Origin: an uncultured Eubacteriales bacterium
GTDB taxonomy: Bacteria; Bacillota; Clostridia; Lachnospirales; Lachnospiraceae
DNA length: 64,000 nt
NCBI GenBank assembly: GCA_900314885.1
Contig: OMWY01000003.1
Span: forward strand, 62,001-126,000
Direction of reading: 5' to 3'
Shown here: piece after piece, positions 7,007-16,171 of the stretch
Position numbering within the stretch: position 1 is the first letter of the stretch
Layout: the number at the start of each line of letters is the position of its first letter
Notes under the pieces: generated by a model
What the model saw: the letters and a program-made list of their open reading frames with translations, nothing else
Told to the model about the DNA's origin: nothing
Databases searched by the model: none
Made by a program: the position numbers and the translations under genes

Positions 7007-9880
7007 TTACATGGCCGCGTCATCGGGGCTCTCAGAGGCATCATCAGCCATGCTGTTACCTCCATGGCGCATATTTACTAGGGCGTCAAAATCAGGTCTC
7101 GACATCAAAATGTTCCTAGGCTTCGTGCCATCCTCCTCAGACACTACACCCGCGTCAGCTAGCTGGTCCATGATTCTCGCGGCGCGGTTGAAGCCTATCC
7201 GGTAAACTCTCTGAAGCATGCCGATACTGGCCTTCTTTTTATCTATTATGAGGGCTCCGGCCTTGTCGAAGAGCTCATCATAGCCATCATCAGGGCCATC
7301 CTCAGCATTTTCCTTTGATTGAGATTCATTTCCCGACGATGCCTTGGCTGTCACTTCCTCTACCTGCTTTTCGATATCATTCTCTGAGTTCTCTACAGTG
7401 TTGTTAGCCTTTATAAAATCAACCACAGCGCCAACCTCATTGTCGCTAACAAATGCACCCTGGACTCTTACAGGCTTAGAGAGGTTAGCGGGGTCAAAGA
7501 GCATATCGCCCTTACCGAGGAGCTTCTCAGCGCCCGCTCCATCAAGTATGGTTCTCGAATCTACCTGACTTGACACCTGGAAGGCGATACGGCTAGGAAT
7601 ATTCGCCTTAATGAGGCCTGTTATGACATTTACGGAAGGTCGCTGCGTAGCTATAACGAGGTGAATACCGGCCGCGCGGGCGAGCTGGGCGAGACGGCAT
7701 ATGCTCTCTTCCACTTCCTTCCCCGAAACCATCATGAGATCGGCAAGCTCGTCCACAATAATAACTATCTGAGGCATCCAGAGAGGATTATCGTCGCCTA
7801 CCTTCGCGTTATAGCCCTTGATTTCCCTTACGCCCTTGTCGGCAAATTCCTTGTAGCGGCGGCTCATTTCAGCCACAGCCCAGGCGAGGGCTCCGGCAGC
7901 CTTCTTAGGGTCGGTAACAACAGGCAAGAGAAGGTGAGGGATACCGTTATAGACCGAAAGCTCAACAACCTTAGGGTCTATCATGATAAAGCGCACTTCC
8001 GTAGGATCCGCCTTATAGAGAATGCTCATGATAAGCGTGTTTATACAGACTGATTTACCTGAGCCTGTCGCTCCCGCAATAAGGAGGTGAGGCATTTTTG
8101 CAATATCAGTGATAACAACCTGCCCTGCTATATCCTTTCCTACCGCAAATGAGACCTTTGACTTACTGTCCTTAAACTTCTGGCTCTCTATGAGCTCTCT
8201 GAAATAAACGACGGAGTTTTCCTTGTTAGGAACCTCTATGCCGACAGCGGCCTTGCCCGGAATAGGCGCTTCTATACGGATATCAGAAGCCGCGAGATTA
8301 AGCTTGATATCATCGGCGAGGGCCGTAATGCGGCTAACCTTAACTCCGTGCTCAGGGTGAAGCTCAAACCTCGTGACAGCCGGTCCACAGGAGACATCGG
8401 TCACATTCACATTTACACCAAAAGACTTCAGCGTCTCCTGAAGAGTCTTAGCTGTAGCCATAAGCTCTTCCCTGTCGGCTCCCTTCTGGGCCTTTGGTTC
8501 GTTAAGAAGATCAAGGGTCGGGAAAATATATGGCTTCTTAGGGGCCGGCTTGTCCGGTTCTACGCTTGTGTCATCCTTTGGTTCAGCTTCTTCTATAGCC
8601 GTAGAATCTGAGGATTTGTTAAATGTAGGATTAAGCTCAGTCTCTGATGCCTCTGTTCCCTGCTTCTTAAGTACCTCCTCTACCGGGAACTTCTCCTGTT
8701 TTACCGATTTCACCGGTTCTGGAGATTCTGTTACCCCCGGTTCCGGTTTCGGCGGCTCATCTACTTGTACTTCAGATTCTGCTTCCTTTTTAATTTCCTT
8801 TAGCTCTGCATTAATCGGTTCCGGTTTAATCGGCTCCGGTTCAGGCTTTGACGGCATTTCAGCTTCAGAGCCTTTATCTTTCGCTCCAAACTTATCATTA
8901 AGAGCCCGCTCAATGAAATCTGAAAGATGGCTCTCATTATCTAAAGCATGGCTTTCTTCATAAGCCTCTGAATCTGCGCCTTCCTTTTTAATCTCATGAA
9001 GGTCTGTATCCGTATTCTCCCTTGCCCTTTCCCGCTCTTCTCTTTCCTTCCTTTCTTCCCGTTCTTTACGCTCGATTTCCTTCTTGTTAAGGGCTTCCTT
9101 CCTCTCTAAAGCTTCCTTTTGTAGCTGTTCACGCCGCTTTTCGGCCATTTCCTTCTTTTTAAGCTCGAACTCCTCCGCCCTGGCCTTAGCCTTGAACTCT
9201 TCATCTATCTCATTTCGCTCATTTCTAAGCTCGGCACGGTGGGATAATTCCTCTCTCGCCCGTACAGCCCGCTTCTTCACAGCATTAGTAATCAGTCTGT
9301 CAGTAACCAATATTATGAAAATGATGAAGCTTGCGATTACTACTACGTAGGCTCCCGCAAGAGCAAGTACAGAGGCGAGGGCCTTAGCTACAGAGCCTCC
9401 TATGAAGCCGCCACCGTTCCTGCTTTTGGCGCATTCATTAAAAATATCACTGAAGGAGAGCTTCTTGCTGCTGCCATAATTTACTAGCTGTAAAAAAGAG
9501 CTGAAGCTTAAAAGTAAGCCCAAGGAACACCACAGCCTCCTTACAACCGCCTTATTTCTAGCGTTTGCCATATAGAGCAGAGTAAATATCACTCCAAAAG
9601 CCGGAATTATATAGGCCGTCCAGCCAAACAGGCCAAAAAAGACAGTCGAAAGAGCCCTTCCGACCACACCCGCGATTCCCGCGTATGATATATATAAAAG
9701 TATCGAAAAAACCGTTACAAGCACAAAATATAACTCATAACGGTTATTATTTTCATTAACCTGCTTAGGTGCCTTTCGGCTCTTACCCCTGTTATAGGTC
9801 CGCTTCTTAGCGTTTCCGGAGCCCGCAGTCGTCTTTCCGCCCTGCTTAGCTCCGGATTTCTTTGTATTACTATCAGACAT
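7007..9880 (-). CDS. DNA translocase FtsK/SpoIIIE
   Basis: A membrane-anchored DNA pump that moves chromosomal DNA through the division or sporulation septum. The 957-residue protein has about four N-terminal membrane segments in the first 190 residues. A long, highly charged linker follows (residues about 200-440, rich in E, K and R, then P and E). The motor comes next, with Walker A GATGSGKS near residue 600 and Walker [13 protein letters not shown], followed by [16 protein letters not shown]-terminal gamma winged helix ([23 protein letters not shown]) reads the polar DNA signals. The ATG at 9880 follows AAGGGAATTGAGA. I cannot tell from sequence whether this is FtsK or SpoIIIE in role. Confidence 0.94.
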   Translation of the reverse strand: MSDSNTKKSGAKQGGKTTAGSGNAKKRTYNRGKSRKAPKQVNENNNRYELYFVLVTVFSILLYISYAGIAGVVGRALSTVFFGLFGWTAYIIPAFGVIFTLLYMANARNKAVVRRLWCSLGLLLSFSSFLQLVNYGSSKKLSFSDIFNECAKSRNGGGFIGGSVAKALASVLALAGAYVVVIASFIIFIILVTDRLITNAVKKRAVRAREELSHRAELRNERNEIDEEFKAKARAEEFELKKKEMAEKRREQLQKEALERKEALNKKEIERKEREERKEREERERARENTDTDLHEIKKEGADSEAYEESHALDNESHLSDFIERALNDKFGAKDKGSEAEMPSKPEPEPIKPEPINAELKEIKKEAESEVQVDEPPKPEPGVTESPEPVKSVKQEKFPVEEVLKKQGTEASETELNPTFNKSSDSTAIEEAEPKDDTSVEPDKPAPKKPYIFPTLDLLNEPKAQKGADREELMATAKTLQETLKSFGVNVNVTDVSCGPAVTRFELHPEHGVKVSRITALADDIKLNLAASDIRIEAPIPGKAAVGIEVPNKENSVVYFRELIESQKFKDSKSKVSFAVGKDIAGQVVITDIAKMPHLLIAGATGSGKSVCINTLIMSILYKADPTEVRFIMIDPKVVELSVYNGIPHLLLPVVTDPKKAAGALAWAVAEMSRRYKEFADKGVREIKGYNAKVGDDNPLWMPQIVIIVDELADLMMVSGKEVEESICRLAQLARAAGIHLVIATQRPSVNVITGLIKANIPSRIAFQVSSQVDSRTILDGAGAEKLLGKGDMLFDPANLSKPVRVQGAFVSDNEVGAVVDFIKANNTVENSENDIEKQVEEVTAKASSGNESQSKENAEDGPDDGYDELFDKAGALIIDKKKASIGMLQRVYRIGFNRAARIMDQLADAGVVSEEDGTKPRNILMSRPDFDALVNMRHGGNSMADDASESPDDAAM

Positions 9881-9919
9881 TCTCAATTCCCTTGCTTATT
9901 CTTATCTTGTTTCTGACGA

Positions 9920-10360
9920 TCAGGCCTTCGCTTCATCCATTTTCATATCGCTCGTATCAAGCATGCTTGTGCAATGAGGGCATCTTGTAGCCTTTATGCT
10001 GATCTCGCTCCGGCAGTATGGACAGGTCTTTGTGGTAGGCTCTGCCTTAGGCTCATCCTTATGCTCTAAGCTCTTTACCCTGTTAATAAACTTCACAAAG
10101 AGGAATATAACGAGGGCCATGAAAATAAAGTTAATTACAGCTGTAATAAATGAGCCGTACTTTATCTCAGAGCCGTTGATTGTGACTGACCAGGTTGAGA
10201 AGTCAACGCTCCCAAATATTCCTAAAAGTGGTGATATAATGTCACCGACAAGGCTTGTGACTATAGCCTGGAAGGCGCCACCTATGATAACGCCGACTGC
10301 CATGTCCATGACATTTCCCTTCATAGCGAAGGCTTTGAATTCTTCTAAAAATTTCTTCAT
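9920..10360 (-). CDS. mscL: Large-conductance mechanosensitive channel with C-terminal zinc ribbon
   Basis: MscL opens under membrane tension to release solutes during hypo-osmotic shock. The 146-residue protein has the family's first helix and pore segment (FKAFAMKGNVMDMAVGVIIGGAF). A second membrane segment follows around residues 70-92. The usual cytoplasmic helix is followed by an unusual extension with two CxxC pairs, CPYCRSE and CPHCTSM, which looks like a zinc ribbon. Ribosome site AGGAGG lies before the ATG. It sits between rlmH and ftsK, 39 bases upstream of ftsK, with no terminator between them, so the two may be cotranscribed. Confidence 0.93.
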   Translation of the reverse strand: MKKFLEEFKAFAMKGNVMDMAVGVIIGGAFQAIVTSLVGDIISPLLGIFGSVDFSTWSVTINGSEIKYGSFITAVINFIFMALVIFLFVKFINRVKSLEHKDEPKAEPTTKTCPYCRSEISIKATRCPHCTSMLDTSDMKMDEAKA

Positions 10361-10392
10361 AACTGCTTCCTCCTTTGATTTATTCTCTTCAA

Positions 10393-10492
10393 AGAAAGTC
10401 AGCTTGCTGACTTTCTAGTACGGGAGAACCCGGCCATTATAGTCGTGCTTCGCACGAGGCCGGGTCTACATCACAGCCTTACAGGCTGTGAT
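10393..10492 (-). other. Three consecutive hairpins between rlmH and mscL
   Basis: Hairpin 1 is AGAAAGTCAGC-TT-GCTGACTTTCT (10393-10416), a perfect 11-bp stem. Hairpin 2 has outer arms ACCCGGCC/GGCCGGGT (10428-10465) with a nested TCGTGC-TTC-GCACGA stem. Hairpin 3 is ATCACAGCCT-TAC-AGGCTGTGAT (10470-10492), a perfect 10-bp stem that begins at the rlmH stop codon. None has a clear U-tract, so they may be mRNA-stabilising or processing structures, or repeat elements. Confidence 0.7.
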
Positions 10493-10983
10493 CATTTATG
10501 ATACGGTTCATTATTCATTATCTTGAAAGCTCTATAGAGCTGTTCCGTGAAAATGAGCCTCATGAGCTGGTGGGGAAAGGTAAACTTACTAAACGAGAGT
10601 TTCCCGTCGCACGCAGAAAGAACCTCATCGGAAAGCCCAAGCGACCCACCGATTATAAAGATGATGTGGCTCTTCCCCACGGTAAAGAGCCTCGAGAGTT
10701 CTGCCGAAAACTCCTCTGAAGTATATTCCCTACCCTTTATGGCGAGAGCGTAGACATAAGTATCTCCGGTCCTCACCTTATTCAAAACAGAGAGAATCCT
10801 CTTACCCTCAGTCTCCTTTATCTTCGTATTGATAGACTCCGGAGCATTCTCAGGCGTCTTCTCATCCGCTACAGCCTCTATGTTAAATGTACAGAACTTC
10901 GAGAGCCTCTTCTTATATTCGTCAATTCCGTCAGTAAAATATTTTTCCTTAATCTTACCGACACATATAAGCGTTACCTTCAT
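10492..10983 (-). CDS. rlmH: 23S rRNA (pseudouridine-1915 N3) methyltransferase
   Basis: RlmH methylates pseudouridine 1915 in helix 69 of 23S rRNA. It is a small SPOUT enzyme, here 163 residues against the usual 155-160. It shows the start MKVTLICVGKIKEKY, the SAM-knot motif FIIGGSLGLSDEV and the C-terminal LMRLIFTEQLYRAFKI. The ATG overlaps the alr stop by 4 bases, indicating translational coupling. Downstream come three hairpins, then mscL. Confidence 0.96.
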   Translation of the reverse strand: MKVTLICVGKIKEKYFTDGIDEYKKRLSKFCTFNIEAVADEKTPENAPESINTKIKETEGKRILSVLNKVRTGDTYVYALAIKGREYTSEEFSAELSRLFTVGKSHIIFIIGGSLGLSDEVLSACDGKLSFSKFTFPHQLMRLIFTEQLYRAFKIMNNEPYHK

Positions 10984-12185
10984 TTATCAGTCTCGCTTAA
11001 GTGAAGCTCTATGGCATCGGGAGCAAATTTTCTGTAATCCATGACTCCGACACGCTTACCATTTTCAAAGTAAACGCGCGGCACCCTCGCCGTAATATCG
11101 CAGACAAGCTCATAGTTGAATCGTCCTGAGAGATCGCCAAGCTCTTCGGCACTGATGCTTTCGTTCCCCTGTGAGCCCACGAGCACTACCTCATCACCAG
11201 GCTTAACGTCCGAAATTTCAGTCACATCAACCATCATCTGGTCCATGCAGACCCTACCTAATATTGGTACCCTATTGCCGCCTATAAGTACAGAGCCCTT
11301 ATTAGAGAGCTGTCTCGGATATCCATCGGCATAGCCTACCGGGATTGTAGCTACCTTGGTTTCATGTGCGGTTACAAATGTGGAGCCGTAGCTTATTCCT
11401 GTTCCCGCAGGCACAGTCTTCACAAACGTAACGTGGCTCACAAGTCTCATGGCCGGCTTAAGGACCGCCTTGTCCTTAGAAACCTCATTTGAAGGATAGA
11501 GACCATAGGTCGTTATACCGGATCTCACCATATCAAAGTTTGATTCAGGAAGCTCTATAATTCCCGCGCTGTTTGACGCATGATGGATAGGGATATGAAT
11601 CCCCGCTGCCTCTACTTTATCGACAAAATCCGAGTATCTCTTTAGCTGGTCCTTAACAGAGGTTTTGTCGGCCTCATCGCATCTCGCGTAGTGAGTGAAA
11701 ATGCCTTCTATCGTAATACCCGGAAGCTCCGAAATCTTCTTTATGGTATCTATGCTCTCATCCTTATCGGGAAAACCGATACGTCCCATACCGGTATCAA
11801 GGCCTATGTGTACCTTAGCCCTTGTATTTCTCTTGACAGCCGCAGCGGAAAGAGCCTCTGCCGCCTCAAGAGATGACACAACCTGAGACAGGCCGTAGCT
11901 TACAACCTTCCCTGCGTATTCAGGAAATGTGATTCCGAGGATGAGAACCATTTTATCTACAGAGGCCTCACGAAGTGCTACGCCTTCCTCGACGGTAGCT
12001 ACAGCGTAGCCATCCACAAGATTTCGTAAGGCCTTAGCGACAGCAATCGCTCCATGCCCGTAGCCATCAGCCTTCACTACAGCCATCATCTTCGTTCCGG
12101 CCTTTGTAAGCGCCTTTAAATTAGTGATATTTTCCCTAACAGCATCAAGGTCTATCTCCGCCCTGACTCTTTCATAATCGTCCAT
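10980..12185 (-). CDS. alr: Alanine racemase
   Basis: A PLP enzyme that makes D-alanine for peptidoglycan. The 401-residue protein has the PLP lysine motif VVKADGYGHG near residue 38, an N-terminal TIM barrel, and the catalytic tyrosine segment ISYGSTF about two thirds of the way along. It ends with a beta domain carrying GRVCMDQMMVDVTE. GAAGGCTAAA precedes the ATG. It lies 24 bases after nnrD in the rex-acpS-nnrD-alr-rlmH operon, a common Clostridia arrangement that joins wall precursor and repair functions. Confidence 0.96.
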   Translation of the reverse strand: MDDYERVRAEIDLDAVRENITNLKALTKAGTKMMAVVKADGYGHGAIAVAKALRNLVDGYAVATVEEGVALREASVDKMVLILGITFPEYAGKVVSYGLSQVVSSLEAAEALSAAAVKRNTRAKVHIGLDTGMGRIGFPDKDESIDTIKKISELPGITIEGIFTHYARCDEADKTSVKDQLKRYSDFVDKVEAAGIHIPIHHASNSAGIIELPESNFDMVRSGITTYGLYPSNEVSKDKAVLKPAMRLVSHVTFVKTVPAGTGISYGSTFVTAHETKVATIPVGYADGYPRQLSNKGSVLIGGNRVPILGRVCMDQMMVDVTEISDVKPGDEVVLVGSQGNESISAEELGDLSGRFNYELVCDITARVPRVYFENGKRVGVMDYRKFAPDAIELHLSETDK

Positions 12186-12209
12186 TTTAGCCTTCTTTTA
12201 TCGAAAAAT

Positions 12210-13802
12210 CTAATCCTTATCGTGCCAGTTCTTCATAGCGACAGGCACGGCATTTGCTATCTCCCTGGCGAGTGGCCCGCTTTCATCCATATTTTCGGAA
12301 GCGATACGTCCGGCCATACCGTGTAAATATACTCCCGCGACAGCGGCGTCAAACGTGGACTGTCCCAGCCCCACAAGGGCAGCGATAATTCCGGTAAGAG
12401 TATCTCCGGTTCCTGCCTTGCTTAGCGCCGCCGTACCGGCATCGCATATTACCATGTCAACCGATTCTTTATCAGGAACCTTCCTTGCGATAATCGTCCT
12501 CGGTCCTTTAAGCACAAGAACTATATTATGCTCTATCACGTAGTCACGGACAGTCTTAACCATATCTTTGGCAATCTCAATCGGTCTTGTCTTAATAAGG
12601 CGGCCCATTTCAAGCATATGAGGAGTGAAAATAAAGTTCGGTTTAAAGACATTTCCTGCCTGTTCAAGCAAGTTAAGAGCGTCAGCATCGACAACTACCG
12701 GAACATCAGATACATTTAAAACTTCACGCACAATTGCCTTCGACCGACCGCTCAAGCCTAGTCCCGGCCCTACCACAACCACGTTGGCCCAGCCCAGTTC
12801 CTTATATAGATGGGCAAGCGTCTCATCATCGAGATCCTTCTCATCGGTATCATCATCATAGAAAGCAAACAGAGCCTCAGGAAGAAGCCCCATGAGAGGT
12901 TCAGCAATCGCTTCGCTTGTAAATATCTTAACAAGTCCGGCACCTGCCCTGTAGGCCGCCAATGCTGATAAATACGGCGCCCCTATTATCTTTTCGCTTC
13001 CGCCAATGATTAAGACGTTTCCGTTTGACCATTTATTGGTGAGTTCAAATCGTCTTTTAGGTTCAAATCTGAAATCCCCGTCTATCGACATCCTGCATGG
13101 ACAGTTTTCCTTGATGGCATAATAATCATTTTCCATACCTATGCGGGCAACCGTTACTTTACCCGCGAAGGCTGTTCCCTGCGGAAGGACAAGTCCTAAC
13201 TTCCTGTATGACATGGTGACGGTCTCATTTGCGTAAATACCTGCTCCCATCACTTCGCCGGTATCAGAGTTCACGCCACTGGGTATATCTACGCTGATTT
13301 TATAAACGCTTGAGCTGCTAATGGAATCGAATGCCTTCGCCAAATTTCCCTCCACATTTCGTGAAAGTCCGGTTCCAAAGACAGCGTCTATAACTATATC
13401 AAAATCACCGTAGAAAAACTTATTTGTATATTTTTCAGGAATCTCATCAAAGGAATATTCTTCGAACTTATAATTCTTATTCTTAAAAATGTTAAGTTCA
13501 AACTGAAGTCCCTGAGACATATTACCATCTTTTGTAAATATTACCGTTTTTATATCGTAGAACTCTTCAAGCCTTCTTCCATCACTGAGAATCCTCGAAA
13601 CGGCTATACCGTCAGCCCCGTTGTTACCCGGGCCACATAAAACCAGAATCTTAGCGAAACGCCTGTCCTTAAGGCGCCTATAGACAGCGTCCACAACAGC
13701 CACTGCCGCACGCTCCATAAGAACCGCGCTAGGCAGTCCCGCTCCATTTATTGCCCTCTCTTCGAGCTCTCGGGACTGTTTACTATTTATAAGAAACTCC
13801 AT
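12210..13802 (-). CDS. nnrD: Bifunctional NAD(P)H-hydrate epimerase / ADP-dependent NAD(P)H-hydrate dehydratase
   Basis: It repairs damaged hydrated NAD(P)H. The first half (about 1-215) epimerises the two hydrate forms and has the YjeF-N features GPGNNGADG and VDIPSGVNSDTG. The second half (about 235-530) is the carbohydrate-kinase-like dehydratase with NVLIIGGS, VVVDADALNLL, LVLKGPRTII and the catalytic AGTGDTLTGIIAALVGLG. The 530-residue length fits the fused form. It follows acpS by 6 bases; neither gene is separated by a promoter or terminator. Confidence 0.95.
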   Translation of the reverse strand: MEFLINSKQSRELEERAINGAGLPSAVLMERAAVAVVDAVYRRLKDRRFAKILVLCGPGNNGADGIAVSRILSDGRRLEEFYDIKTVIFTKDGNMSQGLQFELNIFKNKNYKFEEYSFDEIPEKYTNKFFYGDFDIVIDAVFGTGLSRNVEGNLAKAFDSISSSSVYKISVDIPSGVNSDTGEVMGAGIYANETVTMSYRKLGLVLPQGTAFAGKVTVARIGMENDYYAIKENCPCRMSIDGDFRFEPKRRFELTNKWSNGNVLIIGGSEKIIGAPYLSALAAYRAGAGLVKIFTSEAIAEPLMGLLPEALFAFYDDDTDEKDLDDETLAHLYKELGWANVVVVGPGLGLSGRSKAIVREVLNVSDVPVVVDADALNLLEQAGNVFKPNFIFTPHMLEMGRLIKTRPIEIAKDMVKTVRDYVIEHNIVLVLKGPRTIIARKVPDKESVDMVICDAGTAALSKAGTGDTLTGIIAALVGLGQSTFDAAVAGVYLHGMAGRIASENMDESGPLAREIANAVPVAMKNWHDKD

Positions 13803-13808
13803 TAATTA

Positions 13809-14174
13809 TCAAACTCTTTCCGCCACGGCAAAGGCCATGGCTAATTCCCTGGAATCAGATATCGAAACATGTATTGCATCTATTTGTAAATGTTCCGCTG
13901 TTTCCTTCGCTTTCCCATAAAGATTCACATAGGGCTTCCCAAGCTCATCTCTTAATGTCTCTATCTCAGAAGGGGAGCATGCTTTTCCGAAGCCTGTGCC
14001 GAAGCACTTTGCGACAGCCTCCTTCACGCACCAGTTTCCTGCCGCGACATCCCATTTTCCCGAGATCAGCTCTCTTTCCTTCTCTGTAAATACCCGCTTG
14101 AGAAATGATTCTCTGGAACAGGCCTTCGCCATCCTCCCTATCTCAATCAGATCGCATCCCGTGCCGACTATCAT
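13809..14174 (-). CDS. acpS: Holo-[acyl-carrier-protein] synthase
   Basis: It transfers 4'-phosphopantetheine from CoA to acyl carrier protein. The 121-residue protein starts with the metal-binding GTGCDLIEIGRM and carries the second motif WCVKEAVAKCFGTG. The length fits the AcpS family. The ATG overlaps the rex stop (4-base ATGA overlap), so it is coupled to rex and to nnrD downstream. Confidence 0.95.
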   Translation of the reverse strand: MIVGTGCDLIEIGRMAKACSRESFLKRVFTEKERELISGKWDVAAGNWCVKEAVAKCFGTGFGKACSPSEIETLRDELGKPYVNLYGKAKETAEHLQIDAIHVSISDSRELAMAFAVAERV

Positions 14175-14815
14175 GACATTTCCTTCTCCCGCTTCTCCTT
14201 AAGCGCGTAGGATATACGCATAAGGGAATCGGACAGGTGAATATTCTCAACCACGACACTCTCGGGAAGCCGCAGATCAACAGGTGCGAAGTTCCATATA
14301 GCGCCTATTCCCCATTTTACGAGATGCGCCGCCACATCTGCCGCCGCGTCGCGTGGAAGTGTTAGAGCCGCTATATCAGGCTTATTGGTTTTGATATAGT
14401 CTTCAAGCTCTCTGTCAGATAATATTTTGATACCGTGTATCAGCCTTCCGATCTTAGCGGAATCGGTATCAAAGATCGCGGTCACCTTAAAGCCTCGCCT
14501 TGCGAAGTCAGAATAACCCGATAAGGCGCTTCCGAGGTTTCCGGCGCCTATTATGATTACATCGTAGTTCTTCTCCATGCCGAGAATCTTGCCAATCTCG
14601 TTATAGAGGTACTTTACGTTATAGCCGTAGCCCTGCTGGCCGAAGCCACCGAAGTTATTAAGGTCTTGTCTTATCTGAGACGCTGTCACGTGCATGCGCT
14701 CAGACAGCTCCTTAGATGAGACTCGTTCGCACCCTTCATCCATCAGGTCACCTAAATACCTGTAATATCGCGGAAGGCGCTTGATTACCGCCTTCGAAAT
14801 CTCCTTTTCTTCCAC
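14171..14815 (-). CDS. rex: Redox-sensing transcriptional repressor Rex
   Basis: Rex senses the NADH/NAD+ ratio and represses fermentation and NADH-oxidising genes. The 214-residue protein has an N-terminal winged helix starting ISKAVIKRLPRYYRYL, with the recognition part VTASQIRQDLNNFGGFG. The NAD-binding Rossmann motif is IIIGAGNLGSAL, and the C-terminal domain-swapped helix is RISYALKEK. I chose the GTG at 14815, which has GGGG six bases upstream; the TTG four codons earlier lacks a ribosome site. It heads the acpS-nnrD-alr-rlmH operon. Confidence 0.96.
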   Translation of the reverse strand: MEEKEISKAVIKRLPRYYRYLGDLMDEGCERVSSKELSERMHVTASQIRQDLNNFGGFGQQGYGYNVKYLYNEIGKILGMEKNYDVIIIGAGNLGSALSGYSDFARRGFKVTAIFDTDSAKIGRLIHGIKILSDRELEDYIKTNKPDIAALTLPRDAAADVAAHLVKWGIGAIWNFAPVDLRLPESVVVENIHLSDSLMRISYALKEKREKEMS

Positions 14816-14849
14816 AGCAAACCCCAATCAATAATAATTCTGTTGTCGC

Positions 14850-14862
14850 ATCACACAGTGAT
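14850..14862 (-). promoter_or_regulatory. Small palindrome in the rex leader
   Basis: ATCAC-N3-GTGAT lies between the rex -10 box and the start codon. It could be an operator, but it is not the usual Rex consensus (TTGTGAA-N4-TTCACAA), and only a half-site-like TTCACAA is seen near the -10 box. Confidence 0.3.
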
Positions 14863-14872
14863 AACTCCATCC

Positions 14873-14901
14873 ATTATATGACATTGTGAAAAAAAAGTCA
14901 A
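14873..14901 (-). promoter_or_regulatory. Promoter of the rex operon
   Basis: On the minus strand: TTGACT, 17-bp spacer beginning TTTTTTTC, TATAAT. The -35 box overlaps the last codons of the gene upstream. Confidence 0.75.
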
Positions 14902-15191
14902 TCCATCCAATCACTGTTTAGCATGGCTGTTATGCCGGCGTTCGCTTCTTCTGCTTCTTTTTTCTTACGCCAAGTATCTATATCACTCCTTATCGCAAGA
15001 GCCTCATCAACTATTGTCTCTATATCGGTTGGGCTTTCATTGTCGAGATAGGTGCTCATACGGATAATTCCCTTCGGACTTCCTATCTGTCTTGCCAGAG
15101 CTTCACCAAGGTCACTCGGAAATCCCAGCCTTTTTAGTGACAAAACAAGGTCATCTCTTGCCGATGACCACTCTTTTCTTCCGTCAGCCAT
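14898..15191 (-). CDS. Conserved hypothetical 97-residue protein
   Basis: I do not recognise this family. It is small, soluble and largely helical, with phenylalanine and glycine early (RLGFPSDLGEALARQIGSP) and an acidic middle. It lacks membrane segments, signal peptide and cysteines. AAGGATGGATAAAA precedes the ATG. It lies 16 bases after the thioredoxin-reductase-like gene, so both are probably one transcript, and its end contains the rex promoter. The context suggests a redox-linked accessory role, but this is only by association. Confidence 0.8.
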   Translation of the reverse strand: MADGRKEWSSARDDLVLSLKRLGFPSDLGEALARQIGSPKGIIRMSTYLDNESPTDIETIVDEALAIRSDIDTWRKKKEAEEANAGITAMLNSDWMD

Positions 15192-15207
15192 TTTTATCCA
15201 TCCTTAA

Positions 15208-16071
15208 TTATCCTCTGTCAAGATACCTCACAGCTGAGAGGGCGGCAACGTTTCCTTCTCCCGCGGCTTTAATTACCTGATATGGTTCGCCGGTCGCGTC
15301 TCCTGCGGCGAAAAGGCCCGGAAGGTTTGTGGCCATGGTTCTGTCTACCTTTATATGACCATTCTCAGTCGCGAGCCCCGGAACGAGCTTATCGGGCGCA
15401 ACAGCGCTTCGAAGAAAAAATACACCGTTCACTAGAAGCTCTCCCTTATTGGTCGTGAGCTTTGTCATGTTATCAACTTTCTCCACAGACTTAGGTGCTT
15501 CACCCCTGATAATTTCTATATTCGCCCCATGGTTGAAATGAACCTCATCCGTCTTATATATCGGATAATAATATACCTTATCAGCCCGCTCGGCTAAGAA
15601 ATCAGCTTCGCTCTCGTACTCAGCGCCGTAAGAGACTACTGCCGCTGTCTTTCCCTTGTAGAGGGCCGCGTCACAGGTAGCGCAATAGCTTACTCCCCTG
15701 CCAAGAAGCTCATTTTCACCCGGAAGTTCCTTGCTCTGAAGGACGCCCGGAGCAAGAATTACGGCGCTCGCCTCAATCATGTCCTCGCCGCACTGAAGGG
15801 CAAAGTAATCACCCATAGAATAGACATTCGCTACACGGACGTCAGTAATCTCTATGTCAAGAGCCTCTATATGCCTTGTAAATGCCTTATTGAGGTCAGC
15901 TCCGGAGACTGATGGAATTCCTAAGTAATTTTCTATCTTTTCTGAGCGACCTACCTTTTCTGATTTACTTTTATTTCCAATCAAGATGATATTTTTATTC
16001 CTTATTTTGCATGTAATCGCGGCCTCAAGACCCGCAGGGCCCGTGCCGATTATCGCTACGTCGTATCTCAT
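15208..16071 (-). CDS. Thioredoxin-reductase-like flavoprotein with altered NADPH site
   Basis: The 287-residue protein has the FAD dinucleotide motif IIGTGPAGLEAAI at the N-terminus. The redox-active CATCD motif lies near residue 133 and the C-terminal FAD motif GLFAAGDATGEPYQV is intact. The middle domain lacks the usual NADPH glycine motif (GGGxxA): the equivalent stretch reads VVSYGAEYE. The basic HRRxxxR motif is also absent, replaced by YYYPIYKTDE. It is about 20 residues shorter than classic TrxB. Clostridial ferredoxin-dependent flavin thioredoxin reductases (FFTR) differ in the same way, so it may use ferredoxin. Ribosome site AAGGCGG. Confidence 0.88.
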   Translation of the reverse strand: MRYDVAIIGTGPAGLEAAITCKIRNKNIILIGNKSKSEKVGRSEKIENYLGIPSVSGADLNKAFTRHIEALDIEITDVRVANVYSMGDYFALQCGEDMIEASAVILAPGVLQSKELPGENELLGRGVSYCATCDAALYKGKTAAVVSYGAEYESEADFLAERADKVYYYPIYKTDEVHFNHGANIEIIRGEAPKSVEKVDNMTKLTTNKGELLVNGVFFLRSAVAPDKLVPGLATENGHIKVDRTMATNLPGLFAAGDATGEPYQVIKAAGEGNVAALSAVRYLDRG

Positions 16072-16107
16072 AATTACCGCCTTTCATGAATAAGTTGTTT
16101 TATTCTT

Positions 16108-16136
16108 ATTATACATAAAAAACGGTGGAATGTAAA
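16108..16136 (-). promoter_or_regulatory. Promoter of the thioredoxin-reductase-like gene
   Basis: On the minus strand: TTTACA, 17-bp spacer, TATAAT. Confidence 0.75.
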
Positions 16137-16140
16137 TAAA

Positions 16141-16170
16141 AAAAGGCAGGCCATCCGGCCTGCCTTTTTT
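16141..16170 (-). terminator. Terminator of the 5'-nucleotidase gene
   Basis: AAAGGCAGGCC pairs with GGCCTGCCTTT across a four-base loop, with T-rich sequence on both sides, directly after the stop codon. Confidence 0.9.
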
Positions 16171-16171
16171 A

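Noticed and set aside
8550..8963. A serine- and glycine-rich open frame on the plus strand
   Set aside because: It is antisense to the glutamate- and proline-rich linker of FtsK/SpoIIIE; its composition is a mirror of that linker.
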